From contig JAETOJ010000003.1 in NCBI GenBank assembly GCA_021768085.1, positions 1-64,000 on the forward strand: a stretch of DNA of 64,000 nucleotides, read 5' to 3'. Source of the stretch: Bacillota bacterium. Its GTDB lineage: Bacteria; Bacillota; Clostridia; Oscillospirales; Oscillospiraceae. The notes beneath the pieces are model-generated. The model was not told where the DNA came from and did no database searches. It was given only the letters and a program-made list of their open reading frames with translations. Every line of letters begins with the position of its first letter. The stretch's first letter is position 1. Position numbers and translations under genes: made by a program. Of the stretch, positions 16,026 through 26,852 are shown piece by piece.

Positions 16026-16038
16026 AGTGGATCCTCCT

Positions 16039-16368
16039 TTACTGTTGGGGTACGACGGCGAAGAACTCCAGATCGCCGTCGCTGTTGTTGATGAGGGAAT
16101 GGGCCTGCCCCTTGGGGCAGTAGTGGCAGTCCCCGGCCTTCAGCGGCTCCTCGCCGCCCTCCACCTTCACCTTCCCCGTGCCGGACAGGATATAGATGAT
16201 CTCGCTGCTGGTCTCGTGGGCGTGGTAGCCGATGGACGAGCCGGGAGGCAGGATGCCGTGGAGGATGCGGTTCAGGCCGTCCACGTGCATCTGGGCGCGG
16301 ATCTCACCCTCGCCGTCCAGGAAGTGGGGGATGGTCTCCACATCCATCTTGGAAAAGTCGATGAGCAT
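16039..16368 (-). CDS. Cupin domain protein
   Basis: The 109-residue single cupin has motif 1 GYHAHETSSEIIYILSG and motif 2 GDCHYCPKGQAHSL, with the metal ligands His, His, Glu and His. Such small cupins bind a metal and act as enzymes or sensors; the substrate is unknown. Its ribosome site (GAGAGGAG) overlaps the stop of the DUF4250 gene upstream, so the two are coupled. Confidence 0.88.
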   Translation of the reverse strand: MLIDFSKMDVETIPHFLDGEGEIRAQMHVDGLNRILHGILPPGSSIGYHAHETSSEIIYILSGTGKVKVEGGEEPLKAGDCHYCPKGQAHSLINNSDGDLEFFAVVPQQ

Positions 16369-16381
16369 GATGGTTCTCCTC

Positions 16382-16561
16382 TCAAAGGGGTTTGAATTGG
16401 TTGGCGGCGGGGTCGTAGGCGTACCCCGCCCCGGACAGCTTCTCCGCCAGCTCCGCCTCGCTCACATCCAGCCCGCCGCACAGGGCGGACAGGCTGGGGT
16501 ACTCGTCCCGGAGCTTGGTGTTCACATAGCTGAGCAGGATATAAGGATCCTGGGGGAGCAT
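16382..16561 (-). CDS. DUF4250 domain protein
   Basis: A 59-residue protein runs from ATG 16561 to TGA 16382. It starts MLPQDPYILLSYVNTKLRDE and ends YAYDPAANQFKPL, which matches DUF4250, a small conserved protein of Clostridia with unknown role. AAGGAGG lies seven bases before the ATG. It lies between the 102-residue gene and the cupin gene, in one operon. Confidence 0.85.
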   Translation of the reverse strand: MLPQDPYILLSYVNTKLRDEYPSLSALCGGLDVSEAELAEKLSGAGYAYDPAANQFKPL

Positions 16562-16576
16562 GAGGATTCCTCCTTG

Positions 16577-16885
16577 TTAAAGCTTCATCTCATGAAAAAT
16601 GCCATACCAATAGACTTGATTTCGAGTGATTGCCTTGGCCTCAGATGACACGTGCTCACCCTGTTTTCTTCTCTGATACAAGTCGAACATAACTTCGCAG
16701 TTGTGCTTATCCAATGACCTTATCCCCTGAATTTGAGATGAATCTGTATGATTTCTGGCTTTGGAAATATGCACCTTGTCGTCCTGCCCAGACACATAAA
16801 ACCACAATCCACTGCCCTTAAAGGGAATCGTTTGAACGTCCCTTGGCTTCTGGCCGAAGCTGTTAACTATGGCCTCCCAAAGCAT
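16577..16885 (-). CDS. Unrecognised small protein downstream of alaS
   Basis: A 102-residue frame starts one base after the alaS stop, so it could be coupled to it; GGGGG at minus 8 is a weak site. I recognise no family. It has a beta-rich first half (TIPFKGSGLWFYVSGQDD) and a basic helix (VMFDLYQRRKQGEH). Its base composition is clearly more AT-rich than the genes around it, so it may be an inserted gene or gene end. It could be a non-functional frame, but length and position favour a real gene. Confidence 0.5.
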   Translation of the reverse strand: MLWEAIVNSFGQKPRDVQTIPFKGSGLWFYVSGQDDKVHISKARNHTDSSQIQGIRSLDKHNCEVMFDLYQRRKQGEHVSSEAKAITRNQVYWYGIFHEMKL

Positions 16886-16886
16886 C

Positions 16887-19562
16887 TTATACCCCCAACT
16901 TCATGGCCACCACGTTGTCCACCATAGCCAGCGCGTTGTCCAGCATGAGCACGTCCTTGCCGCCGCCCATGGCAGAGTCCGGCTTGCCACCGCCGGAGCC
17001 ACCCGCGATGGCGCACACCTGCTTGATGATGTCCCCGGCCTTGACGCCCTTCTTCACCGCCTCCTTGCCGCAGGCGCACAGGAAGGTGATCTTGTCGTCG
17101 TTGACCGCCGCCAGCACCGCCACCACGTTGGCGTCCTTCTCCCGGAGCAGGTCGCCCATCTGGCGCAGCCGCTGGCCGTCCGCCTCGGGCACGGTGGCGG
17201 TGAGCACCTTCAGCTCGCCCACCTCGTGGGCGCCGAACAAGATCCGGTCGGTCTCCCCGGCGGCCTCCTTGGCCTTGAACTTCTCCACCATCTGGTGCAG
17301 GTTCCGGATCTCGCCCATGACGGCCTCCGCCTTCTCCCGCAGCTCCCCGGGCTTGGCCTTGAGCACCGCCGCCGCCTGGTTGATGCGCTCCTGCACCTCG
17401 CCGTAGAAGGCCAGGGTCTCCCGGCCGGTGGTGGCCTCGATGCGGCGCACGCCGGAAGCCACGGAGAACTCACTCTTGATGCGGAAGGCCCCCACCATGG
17501 CGGTATTGCTGAGGTGGGTGCCGCCGCAGAACTCCACGGAGTACCCATCCCCCATGTCCACCACCCGGACGGTGTCGCCGTACTTCTCGCCAAACAGGGC
17601 GATGGCGCCCTTTTTCTTGGCCTCCTCAATGGGCAGCACCTGGGTATCCACCGGGTAGCCCGCCAGGATGGCATCGTTGACGATCCGGCCCACCTGGGCC
17701 ACCTGCTCCGGGGTCATGGCCTCGAAGTGGGTGAAGTCGAAGCGCAGCCGGTCGGGCTCCACCAGGGATCCGGCCTGGTGGACGTGATCCCCCAGCACCT
17801 CCCGCAGGGCCTTGTCCAGCAGGTGGGTGGCGGTGTGGGCCCGCTTGACGGCGGCCCGGCGCTCCATGTCAATGGCGGCGGTCACCGTATCGCCCACCTT
17901 GAGCACGCCTTCAGTCATTTTGCCGTAGTGCATATATTTGCCGCCCTTGTTCTTCTGCACGTCGGTGACCTCGAAGCTCACCTTGTCGGCAAAGATCACA
18001 CCATGGTCGGCCACCTGACCGCCCATCTCGGCGTAAAACGGGGTCCTGTCCAGCACCACAATGCCCTCCACGCCGGGCATCAGCTCCTCGGCCAGCTCGT
18101 TCTCCACCACCAGGGCCACCACTTTGGCGTCCTCAATGGCGGTGTGCTCATAGCCGTCAAACTCCGTCTCGGGCACGTCCTTGCCGAACTCCACCCCGGC
18201 CCAGCCCAGGTCACCCAGGGCCTCCCGGGCCTTCCGGGCCCGCTGGCGCTGCTCGTCCATCAGCTTGTGGAACTCCGCCTCGTCCAGCTCCAGGCCCTGC
18301 TCCTGCGCCATCTCCAGGGTCAGATCCATGGGGAAGCCGTAGGTGTCGTACAGCTTGAAGGCATCCGCGCCAGAGAAGGTCTTTTCCCCCTTCTCCTTGT
18401 GGCCCGCCAGCATCTCGTTGAAGATCTTGAGGCCGCCGTCGATGGTCTTGGCGAAGTTCTCCTCCTCCACCCGGATCACCTTGGTGATATAGTCCTGCCG
18501 CTCCCGCAGCTCGGGGTAGTGGCCCTCGTTCTCGTGGATGACGGTGTCGCACACCTGGTACAGGAAGGGCTCGTTGACGCCTAAGAGTTTGCCGTGGCGG
18601 GCGGCCCGGCGCAGCAGGCGGCGCAGCACGTAGCCCCGGCCCTCGTTGGAGGGCAGCACGCCGTCGCAGATCATGAACACGGCGGAGCGGATGTGGTCGG
18701 TGATGACCCGCAGGGACACGTCCTTCTCCCTGGATTCGCCGTAGTGGGCATGGGTGATTTCGGACACCTTGTTGGTGATGTTCATGACGGTGTCCACGTC
18801 AAACAGGGAGCCCACCCCCTGGCACACGCAGGCCAGGCGCTCCAGGCCCATGCCGGTGTCGATGTTCTTCTGCTTCAGCTCGGTATAGTGGTTGTTCCCG
18901 TCGTTGTCGAACTGAGAGAACACCACGTTCCACACCTCGATATAGCGGTCGCAGTCGCAACCCACGGTGCAGCCGGGCTTGCCGCAGCCGTACTGCTCGC
19001 CCCGGTCGTAGTAGATCTCGGAGCAGGGGCCGCAGGGGCCGGAGCCGTGCTCCCAGAAGTTGTCCTCCTTGCCGAACTTGAAGATCCGGTCGGCGGGTAT
19101 GCCGATCTCCTCGTTCCAGATGCGGAAGGCCTCGTCGTCGGCGGGCGTCGTCTCATTCCCCGCGAACACAGAGGGGTACAGGCGGCTGGGATCCAACCCC
19201 ACCCACTCCTTGGATGTGAGAAACTCCCAAGCCCAGTGGATGGCATCCTTCTTGAAGTAGTCGCCGAAGGAGAAATTGCCCAGCATCTCGAAGTAGGTGC
19301 CGTGGCGGTCGGTGTGGCCGATGTTCTCGATGTCGCCGGTGCGGATGCACTTCTGGCAGGTGGTGACCCGGTGGCGGGGGGGCTCCTGCTCGCCGGTGAA
19401 GAAGGGCTTCATGGGGGCCATGCCGGAGTTGATGAGCAGCAGGGACGCATCGTTCTGGGGAATGAGCGAGAAGCTGGGCAGGCGCAGGTGGCCTTTCGTC
19501 TCGAAGAACCGCAGGAACATCTCCCGCAGCTCGTTCAGGCCGTAGGGTTTGGGATCGTACAT
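16887..19562 (-). CDS. alaS: Alanyl-tRNA synthetase
   Basis: The 891-residue class II synthetase joins alanine to tRNA-Ala. It shows the N-terminal catalytic core (LREMFLRFFETKGHLRLPSF, NSGMAPMKPFF, RIGTDIENIGHTDR in the form RTGDIENIGHTDRH), the editing domain zinc motifs HTATHLL and CGGTHLSNTAMVGAF, and the C-Ala domain with the glycine-rich GGSGGGKPDSAMGGG. I chose ATG 19562 because GGAGG lies eight bases upstream; another ATG five codons earlier overlaps that site. A T-box leader controls it. Four small genes follow on the same strand. Confidence 0.97.
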   Translation of the reverse strand: MYDPKPYGLNELREMFLRFFETKGHLRLPSFSLIPQNDASLLLINSGMAPMKPFFTGEQEPPRHRVTTCQKCIRTGDIENIGHTDRHGTYFEMLGNFSFGDYFKKDAIHWAWEFLTSKEWVGLDPSRLYPSVFAGNETTPADDEAFRIWNEEIGIPADRIFKFGKEDNFWEHGSGPCGPCSEIYYDRGEQYGCGKPGCTVGCDCDRYIEVWNVVFSQFDNDGNNHYTELKQKNIDTGMGLERLACVCQGVGSLFDVDTVMNITNKVSEITHAHYGESREKDVSLRVITDHIRSAVFMICDGVLPSNEGRGYVLRRLLRRAARHGKLLGVNEPFLYQVCDTVIHENEGHYPELRERQDYITKVIRVEEENFAKTIDGGLKIFNEMLAGHKEKGEKTFSGADAFKLYDTYGFPMDLTLEMAQEQGLELDEAEFHKLMDEQRQRARKAREALGDLGWAGVEFGKDVPETEFDGYEHTAIEDAKVVALVVENELAEELMPGVEGIVVLDRTPFYAEMGGQVADHGVIFADKVSFEVTDVQKNKGGKYMHYGKMTEGVLKVGDTVTAAIDMERRAAVKRAHTATHLLDKALREVLGDHVHQAGSLVEPDRLRFDFTHFEAMTPEQVAQVGRIVNDAILAGYPVDTQVLPIEEAKKKGAIALFGEKYGDTVRVVDMGDGYSVEFCGGTHLSNTAMVGAFRIKSEFSVASGVRRIEATTGRETLAFYGEVQERINQAAAVLKAKPGELREKAEAVMGEIRNLHQMVEKFKAKEAAGETDRILFGAHEVGELKVLTATVPEADGQRLRQMGDLLREKDANVVAVLAAVNDDKITFLCACGKEAVKKGVKAGDIIKQVCAIAGGSGGGKPDSAMGGGKDVLMLDNALAMVDNVVAMKLGV

Positions 19563-19601
19563 GGGAATTACCTCCATCTATGTTGATTTGTCTGATCACG
19601 G

Positions 19602-19828
19602 ATAAAAAAGAAAACGCCCCTGCCAAGCTCAGGGGTGAGCCACACGCCCACGGTACCACCCTGATTTCCTTCTGGCAAGGACACTCAATCGCCCGGTAAC
19701 GGGGGCGGCCGTCCCGGTCGTCCCGGGGGCGCTCGGGAGTGGCTTGTCCGGCGGCACACGCGAGGGCTTGCACTGTCCCCTCTCGCTTGGGCGCGGCGGG
19801 CCGGACTTGGTTCCGTCATTGCCCAATT
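19602..19828 (-). promoter_or_regulatory. T-box leader (tRNA-Ala sensing) of alaS
   Basis: The leader carries the conserved T-box AGGGTGGTACCGTGGG (minus strand, 19662-19647). Directly after it a terminator forms from CCCCTG and CAGGGG with TTTTCTTTTTT (about 19636-19602). Upstream GC-rich stems (19690-19800) would hold the specifier, presumably an alanine codon. Uncharged tRNA-Ala would pair with the T-box and stop termination, so alaS rises when charging is low. Confidence 0.9.
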
Positions 19829-19856
19829 ATTTTATCATATTTTTTGCCGTTGTCAA
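19829..19856 (-). promoter_or_regulatory. Promoter of the alaS transcript
   Basis: TTGACA and TAAAAT on the minus strand are 16 bases apart, just before the T-box leader. Confidence 0.7.
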
Positions 19857-19871
19857 CGGGAAAATCGTGAA

Positions 19872-19904
19872 AAAGGGGCCCCGCACCGTGCGCAGGGCCC
19901 CTTT
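19872..19904 (-). terminator. Terminator after the sigma/anti-sigma pair
   Basis: AAAGGGGCCC (19872-19881) pairs with GGGCCCCTTT (19895-19904), with an inner GC-rich part, directly after the stop at 19909; TTTTTCACG follows on the minus strand. Confidence 0.7.
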
Positions 19905-19908
19905 GCGT

Positions 19909-20730
19909 TTACTCGAAGCTATCCAAAACTGCCTGGACCTCCGGCCAGAGACGCTCCGGGTCTTCCAGCTCACCATCGACGCTGACCTCATACATATTCC
20001 CATCCTTGATGAAGAAGCTGATGCAAGTGCTGTAGTTCTCACCCCCCACCATCGTGCGGTCAATGGTAAAGGACTCCGCCACGCAGCCGTTGGGCATCTG
20101 GTAGTTATCCAGCCGCTCCATCACGGCGTCGGGGCCGCCTCCGTACAAAGGTCCCACCTTCTCTGGATCCTGACCCCAGTGCTCTGTCAGAACTCGCAGC
20201 CAGATTTCGATGCGGCCATCGGGTGACTTGCTTACCACATCGCTGCCCCAGATATTTTGCTTCTCATCGTGGTAGAGCATCACAGTGTAGCCGCCCTCCC
20301 AGTCCTGCGCCCATGTGCAGGGAATGTTTTCCCCCAGATAAGAACGCACCTCGTCAAAGCTGGAAAACTCTCTGTCCACGCGGCCTTTTGGGTTCTCTTT
20401 CCCCGCCTTCCGGAACCCATCACCAAACCGGCTCAAGGGATAGGTCGCCAGCTTGCCCGTGACCGTATAGCCGTCAAACCTCCCCTTTCCGTCGATGTTG
20501 GGTGTCAGGCGGGGCGATAGGATACCGCCCAGGGCCGCAAACGCCGTCCCCGCCAGCGCCAGACACATCGCCGCCGCAATCAGCGCCGTCCTCAATGGCC
20601 GGAACCGCTTCCCCTTTACAGGCTCCCGCCTCTGCTGTTCCATCAAATTTTTCATAATACGCTCCTTTCCCGCCCCGGAAAAGCGCAGCCCGTCCAGCGC
20701 CTCCCGGTAGTCCTGTTCAAGTCGTCCCAT
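19909..20730 (-). CDS. Membrane protein partner of ECF sigma factor (probable anti-sigma)
   Basis: The 273-residue protein has a basic cytoplasmic N-terminus (about 45 residues), one membrane helix (ALIAAAMCLALAGTAFAALGG) and an outer domain of about 200 residues that I do not recognise. It overlaps the sigma gene by 14 bases and has GAGGGAGAGC before its ATG. Position and layout fit a membrane anti-sigma factor that holds the sigma factor until a cell-envelope signal; no known anti-sigma motif (zinc HxxxCxxC) is seen. Confidence 0.7.
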   Translation of the reverse strand: MGRLEQDYREALDGLRFSGAGKERIMKNLMEQQRREPVKGKRFRPLRTALIAAAMCLALAGTAFAALGGILSPRLTPNIDGKGRFDGYTVTGKLATYPLSRFGDGFRKAGKENPKGRVDREFSSFDEVRSYLGENIPCTWAQDWEGGYTVMLYHDEKQNIWGSDVVSKSPDGRIEIWLRVLTEHWGQDPEKVGPLYGGGPDAVMERLDNYQMPNGCVAESFTIDRTMVGGENYSTCISFFIKDGNMYEVSVDGELEDPERLWPEVQAVLDSFE

Positions 20731-21205
20731 AGCGCTCTCCCTCCAGCATGGTTTTCAGCTTTTTCCGCCCCCGGCTCAGGTGGGCGGACACCGCCGCCCC
20801 GCTGCGCCCCGTCAGGGCCGCGATCTCATCAATTGAATACCCCTCGTAATAAAACAGGTAAATCGCCTCCCGGTAGTGCTCCGGCAGGGCCATCACCGCC
20901 TCCAGCACCTCCGACCGGGGCGGCTCCGGGGCCGCCGTCTCCGCCGCCGCCTCCAGGGGCACCGCCCTGCGCCGGAAGGCGCGCAGCTCGTCCTTGCAGG
21001 CGTTCACCGTGGCGCGGATCACCCACGCCTTCTCGTGTTCGGGGCTGTGGAAGGCCCGCTCCGCCGTCAGCAGCTTCAGCAGCACCGTCTGGCAGATGTC
21101 CTCCCCGTCCTGGGTGGACTTGAGGTAGGTGTAGCTCAGCCGCAGGATCAGGTCGGAGTAGGTATTCACCAGCCGCTCCGCCTCCCGCGGGTCGATCTCT
21201 CTCAT
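20717..21205 (-). CDS. ECF-type RNA polymerase sigma factor
   Basis: The 162-residue protein has sigma region 2 (DLILRLSYTYLKSTQDGEDICQ, in part: LILRLSYTYL and DGEDICQTVLLKLL) and region 4 (LPEHYREAIYLFYYEGYSID and IAALTGRSGAAVSAHLSRGR). I chose ATG 21205 (MREIDPREAERLV) because AAGGAG lies eight bases upstream; the longer frame upstream has no site. It would direct polymerase to promoters controlled through the membrane protein encoded next. Confidence 0.9.
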   Translation of the reverse strand: MREIDPREAERLVNTYSDLILRLSYTYLKSTQDGEDICQTVLLKLLTAERAFHSPEHEKAWVIRATVNACKDELRAFRRRAVPLEAAAETAAPEPPRSEVLEAVMALPEHYREAIYLFYYEGYSIDEIAALTGRSGAAVSAHLSRGRKKLKTMLEGERYGTT

Positions 21206-21360
21206 GGGTATCTCTCCTTCAAAGGCGCCTTCACTGACAATACGATTGAGGGGGACGGATCCTGACAGGGCGGGCGGATTTTTTCCGCCTGGGATTAACA
21301 AACCCGGAACATCCGCCGATAATATTTATATAAGGTATAAGTTGGAAAGGAGGGGCAGGC

Positions 21361-21921
21361 ATGGAGCTGCGAAGCACACGGGAGATGCGCCGGAACGAAC
21401 AGATTGCCAGGACGACAGCGAAAAAGGCGGAGGCGTCCGCCCCGGCCCGGAAGGCCCCCGCCCAGCCCGCCGCGGACAAGGTCACCCTGTCCCGGCAGGC
21501 GGTGAGCTACCTGGAGGAGCAGAACCGCCGGATGTGGCAGTACCAGCAGGAGCGGGAGCAGCGGCGGCAGTCCCGCCTGGACAGCGAGCTCTCCGCCCTG
21601 GACACGGCCAAAAGCCGTCTGAAGCGGATGGAGGATGAGCTGGACATCCTGAACAAATGCCAGAAGATCGCCGCGTCCATCATGAAGGGCAACCGGGTGC
21701 CCCTGGAGGATCTGCGCTATCTGATGGAGCACGATCAGGCGGGCTACAAGCTGGCCATGGCCATGCGGCGGCACAATCCCGACCCGGAGGACGAGGAGAG
21801 CGTGCTGGACGACGAGGACAGGAACGGCGCGGTGGAGGGCTCCGGCGGCGGGGAGGCGTTCCCCGGGCTGTCCGTTCCGGCTCCAGGCGGCGGAACCCCG
21901 GATACAGGCATGGTGGAATGA
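21361..21921 (+). CDS. Unrecognised coiled-coil protein
   Basis: The 186-residue soluble protein is preceded by AAAGGAGG. It has a disordered start rich in Ala and Lys, a segment DKVTLSRQAVSYLEEQ, a long coiled coil (about 50-105, with WQYQQEREQRRQSRLDSEL) and an acidic, glycine-rich tail (PEDEESVLDDED). I do not recognise the family. It is alone on the plus strand between the sigma gene and clpB, with its own terminator. Confidence 0.7.
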   Translation: MELRSTREMRRNEQIARTTAKKAEASAPARKAPAQPAADKVTLSRQAVSYLEEQNRRMWQYQQEREQRRQSRLDSELSALDTAKSRLKRMEDELDILNKCQKIAASIMKGNRVPLEDLRYLMEHDQAGYKLAMAMRRHNPDPEDEESVLDDEDRNGAVEGSGGGEAFPGLSVPAPGGGTPDTGMVE

Positions 21922-21924
21922 GCT

Positions 21925-21960
21925 AAAACCCCCGTCCGGCAGATGCCGGACGGGGGTTTT
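21925..21960. terminator. Bidirectional terminator
   Basis: A perfect 16-base stem (AAAACCCCCGTCCGGC, 21925-21940, with 21945-21960) closes a 4-base loop, with T-runs on both strands, between the coiled-coil gene and clpB. Confidence 0.92.
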
Positions 21961-21963
21961 GCT

Positions 21964-24558
<2,595 letters not shown>

Positions 24559-24621
24559 GGAAATTCACTCCTTTTCCGGGGATCGCGGGCTGTGTTCACA
24601 CCACATCTGCTTGTATTGCGG

Positions 24622-24657
24622 ATTTGTAGGGGAGGGGCAGGCCCCTCCCCTACAAAT
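24622..24657. repeat. Perfect 17-base inverted repeat in the clpB leader
   Basis: ATTTGTAGGGGAGGGGC (24622-24638) and its exact complement (24641-24657) are separated by AG. Such GTAGGGG palindromes are a common type of dispersed repeat in gut Clostridia. In clpB mRNA it would form a strong hairpin about 65 bases before the ATG. Confidence 0.75.
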
Positions 24658-24737
24658 GGCGGCCCACGCTCCATTCTGTAGTTTCATCCTGTAGTATACC
24701 CCGCCCGCCGGAGATTTCATGAACTGGGTGTAAACAA

Positions 24738-24764
24738 TTAGCACTCTCAACGCCAGAGTGCTAA
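24738..24764. promoter_or_regulatory. CIRCE operator (HrcA site)
   Basis: TTAGCACTC, nine bases, GAGTGCTAA: an exact match to CIRCE. It lies upstream of clpB and 11 bases before the -35 of the divergent MFS promoter, so HrcA could affect both. Confidence 0.95.
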
Positions 24765-24775
24765 TCCCTTTGTCC

Positions 24776-24804
24776 TTGACATCGGGCGGTTGATCTGATA
24801 CTAT
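24776..24804 (+). promoter_or_regulatory. Sigma-A promoter of the MFS gene
   Basis: TTGACA (24776-24781) and TACTAT (24799-24804) are 17 bases apart. Confidence 0.8.
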
Positions 24805-24838
24805 CAATACAATTCTACACAGAGAGGGGGCGCGTTCC

Positions 24839-24925
24839 ATGGGCTGGACAAACGGCGTGATTTTGGAATTTTTTGGCTGCACCCTTGCCGTCCAGGGGAT
24901 TGGTGCGCCCTTTTTCAGGAGCTGA
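24839..24925 (+). CDS. Possible 28-residue leader peptide
   Basis: An ATG with GAGAGGGGG eight bases upstream opens a 28-codon frame (MGWTNGVILEFFGCTLAV...) that ends at a TGA inside a short hairpin (GGAGCTG, AA, CAGCTCC; about 24918-24933). It lies between the promoter and the MFS gene. It may be a leader that controls the MFS gene, or chance. Confidence 0.35.
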   Translation: MGWTNGVILEFFGCTLAVQGIGAPFFRS

Positions 24926-24991
24926 ACAGCTCCGTGCAAAGAGGTTGCGCCGATCCTGTTCTGTATTTTTCAGAAAGGACGGCGTATTTTT

Positions 24992-26098
24992 ATGCCTAAA
25001 AACGGAAGAAATCTCAACTTATCCCGGCAGAAGCGGTCTCTCCTGCTGCTGGAGTGGGCCACCGGCTTCCGTCCGGCGGGCAGCGTGTGGGTGCTGCTGC
25101 TGGGCCTGCGGGGCTTCTCCTTGGTGGAGATCGGACTGGTGGAAAGCCTGTTCCATGTGGTAAGCCTGTGCGGCGAGCTGCCCTCCGGCCTGCTGGCCGA
25201 CCTGCTGGGCCGAAAGCGCACCCTTCTGCTCAGCCAAACCATGTTTGCCCTGTGCGCCCTGCTGATGGCGGCCTCCAACGGTATGGCCGGGGTGTGCGTC
25301 GCCATGGCGGCCACCGCCCTGGCCTATAACCTCCAGTCCGGCACCCGGGAGGCCATCACCTACGAATCCATGCTCCAGGCGGGGCGGGAGGAGGGCTACC
25401 TGCGCTTCTCCTCCCTGCAAAACGGCCTGTTCCGGCTCAGCGACGGCGGGGCCATGCTGCTGGCGGGGGCCACAGTGCTGCTGGGCTGGCGGGCGGCCTA
25501 CCTGCTGGACGCCGCCGTGGCCGCCCTGGGTCTGTGCGGGGCGCTGGCCCTGACGGAGCCGGAGCGCCCCCGGGCTGAGCACCACGTCTCGTCCTTCCCC
25601 GCCGCCCTGGCGGAGGTGTTCCGGGCGGCCTGGGCCGTGCTGAGCCTGGACAAAACCGCGCGGCGGATCATGGCCCTCAACGCCCTGGTGGGGGCGGGGG
25701 CCACCCTTACCCGGTTCTTTCTCCAGCAGCGGGTGGGGGAGGCCGTCCCCCTCCCCGCCCTGCTGGGCCCGGCGCTGTTTGTGCTGGGGCTGGGCGGAGC
25801 GCTGGCGGGACTGATCACCGGAGCGCTGGATCGGCTGCCCTACGGGAAGGTGGTGCTGCTCACCGGAGCTGGGGTGACTGCCTGCGTCCTGCTGGCCCGG
25901 GGACGAGCGCTGCCCCTGCTGCTGCTGGCGGGGCTGCTGGCCGGCCTGCTGGACGATGCCCTCCAACTGGTGAGCGACAAGCGGCTCAACGCCCGCTTCC
26001 CCTCCTCCGCCCGGGCCACCCTGGTATCGGTGTCGTCCATGGTGTTCAGCCTGACCATGATCCCTCTGTCCCCTTTGTTCGGCTGGCTGTTTTCTTAA
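24992..26098 (+). CDS. MFS transporter
   Basis: The 368-residue membrane protein has 10-12 hydrophobic helices and the MFS loop motif between helices 2 and 3 (GLLADLLGRKRTLLLSQ). The first helix (EWATGFRPAGSVWVLLLGLR) and GxLADxxGRK suggest a drug or small-molecule efflux pump; substrate unknown. AAGGA lies 12 bases before the ATG, which is far. It is divergent from clpB and ends at a strong terminator. Confidence 0.85.
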   Translation: MPKNGRNLNLSRQKRSLLLLEWATGFRPAGSVWVLLLGLRGFSLVEIGLVESLFHVVSLCGELPSGLLADLLGRKRTLLLSQTMFALCALLMAASNGMAGVCVAMAATALAYNLQSGTREAITYESMLQAGREEGYLRFSSLQNGLFRLSDGGAMLLAGATVLLGWRAAYLLDAAVAALGLCGALALTEPERPRAEHHVSSFPAALAEVFRAAWAVLSLDKTARRIMALNALVGAGATLTRFFLQQRVGEAVPLPALLGPALFVLGLGGALAGLITGALDRLPYGKVVLLTGAGVTACVLLARGRALPLLLLAGLLAGLLDDALQLVSDKRLNARFPSSARATLVSVSSMVFSLTMIPLSPLFGWLFS

Positions 26099-26099
26099 T

Positions 26100-26140
26100 A
26101 CAAAGCGCCGCCGGGAGTCTCTCTCCCGACGGCGCTTTGT
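26100..26140. terminator. Bidirectional terminator between MFS gene and radC
   Basis: ACAAAGCGCCG-CCGGGAG and CTCCCG-CGGCGCTTTGT form a long stem with one bulge around TCTCT. Confidence 0.88.
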
Positions 26141-26147
26141 GTGTTCT

Positions 26148-26846
26148 TTAATCCCTTAGCACTCCCGAGTCCGCCATGGACACCATATCGTCGTCGGCGA
26201 AAATGCAGTGATCCACCAGCTCGATCCCCGCCTCCCAGAGCACCCGCCTCAACCGCAGGGTGGTGTCCAAATCCTCCGGCGACCAGAGGGCCACCCCAGA
26301 CACGTGGTTGTGGGCCAGCACCACCCGGCTGGCGTTGCAGTTCAACGCCGTTTCCAGCACCTTCCGGGTGGTAATCTGCACCGAGTCCGCAATGCCCTCC
26401 CCCAATTTTTTGGTGACGATCAGCTTACTCTTGCCATCCAGGCACACCAGGTAGGCCAGCTCATTGCGCTGGCCAAAGAACAGCGGGAGCAATAGATCCC
26501 GAAGCTGCCAGGAGCTGAGGTACTGCTCACCCACTCTGCTGCTGTCCGCCAAATACCGGGCCGCCACTGCCGGGATCAGCCGGATGAACACCGCCGTGCT
26601 ATAACCCACCCCGTCCACCTGCATGAGCTGCTCATGGGTGGCGTGGAACACCCCCGCCAGCGAGCCAAAGTGATCCATCAGCCGGTGGGCCAGAGGATTC
26701 ACGTCCCCCTGGGGAATGGCGTAGAACAGCAGCAGCTCCAGCACCCGGTGATCCGGCAGACCGGCCAGCCCATTGGCCAGAAACTCATCCTTCACCCGTT
26801 TCCGGTGTCCGGTGTGTATGCCGGACGGCTTCTTCTCTCCGGCCAC
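26148..26846 (-). CDS. radC: RadC/DUF2466 JAB-domain protein
   Basis: The 232-residue protein has a helix-hairpin-helix-like N-terminus (LMQVDGVGYSTAVFIRL) and a JAB metalloprotease-like domain with HNHVSGVALWSPEDLD (His-x-His and Asp ligands). The name RadC is historical; a direct DNA repair role is not proven. It starts six bases after the pyrE stop. Confidence 0.92.
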   Translation of the reverse strand: MAGEKKPSGIHTGHRKRVKDEFLANGLAGLPDHRVLELLLFYAIPQGDVNPLAHRLMDHFGSLAGVFHATHEQLMQVDGVGYSTAVFIRLIPAVAARYLADSSRVGEQYLSSWQLRDLLLPLFFGQRNELAYLVCLDGKSKLIVTKKLGEGIADSVQITTRKVLETALNCNASRVVLAHNHVSGVALWSPEDLDTTLRLRRVLWEAGIELVDHCIFADDDMVSMADSGVLRD

Positions 26847-26852
26847 TGCCGG

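Noticed and set aside
24565-24939. 124-codon minus-strand frame upstream of clpB
   Set aside because: It covers CIRCE, the promoter and the palindrome, and has no ribosome site.
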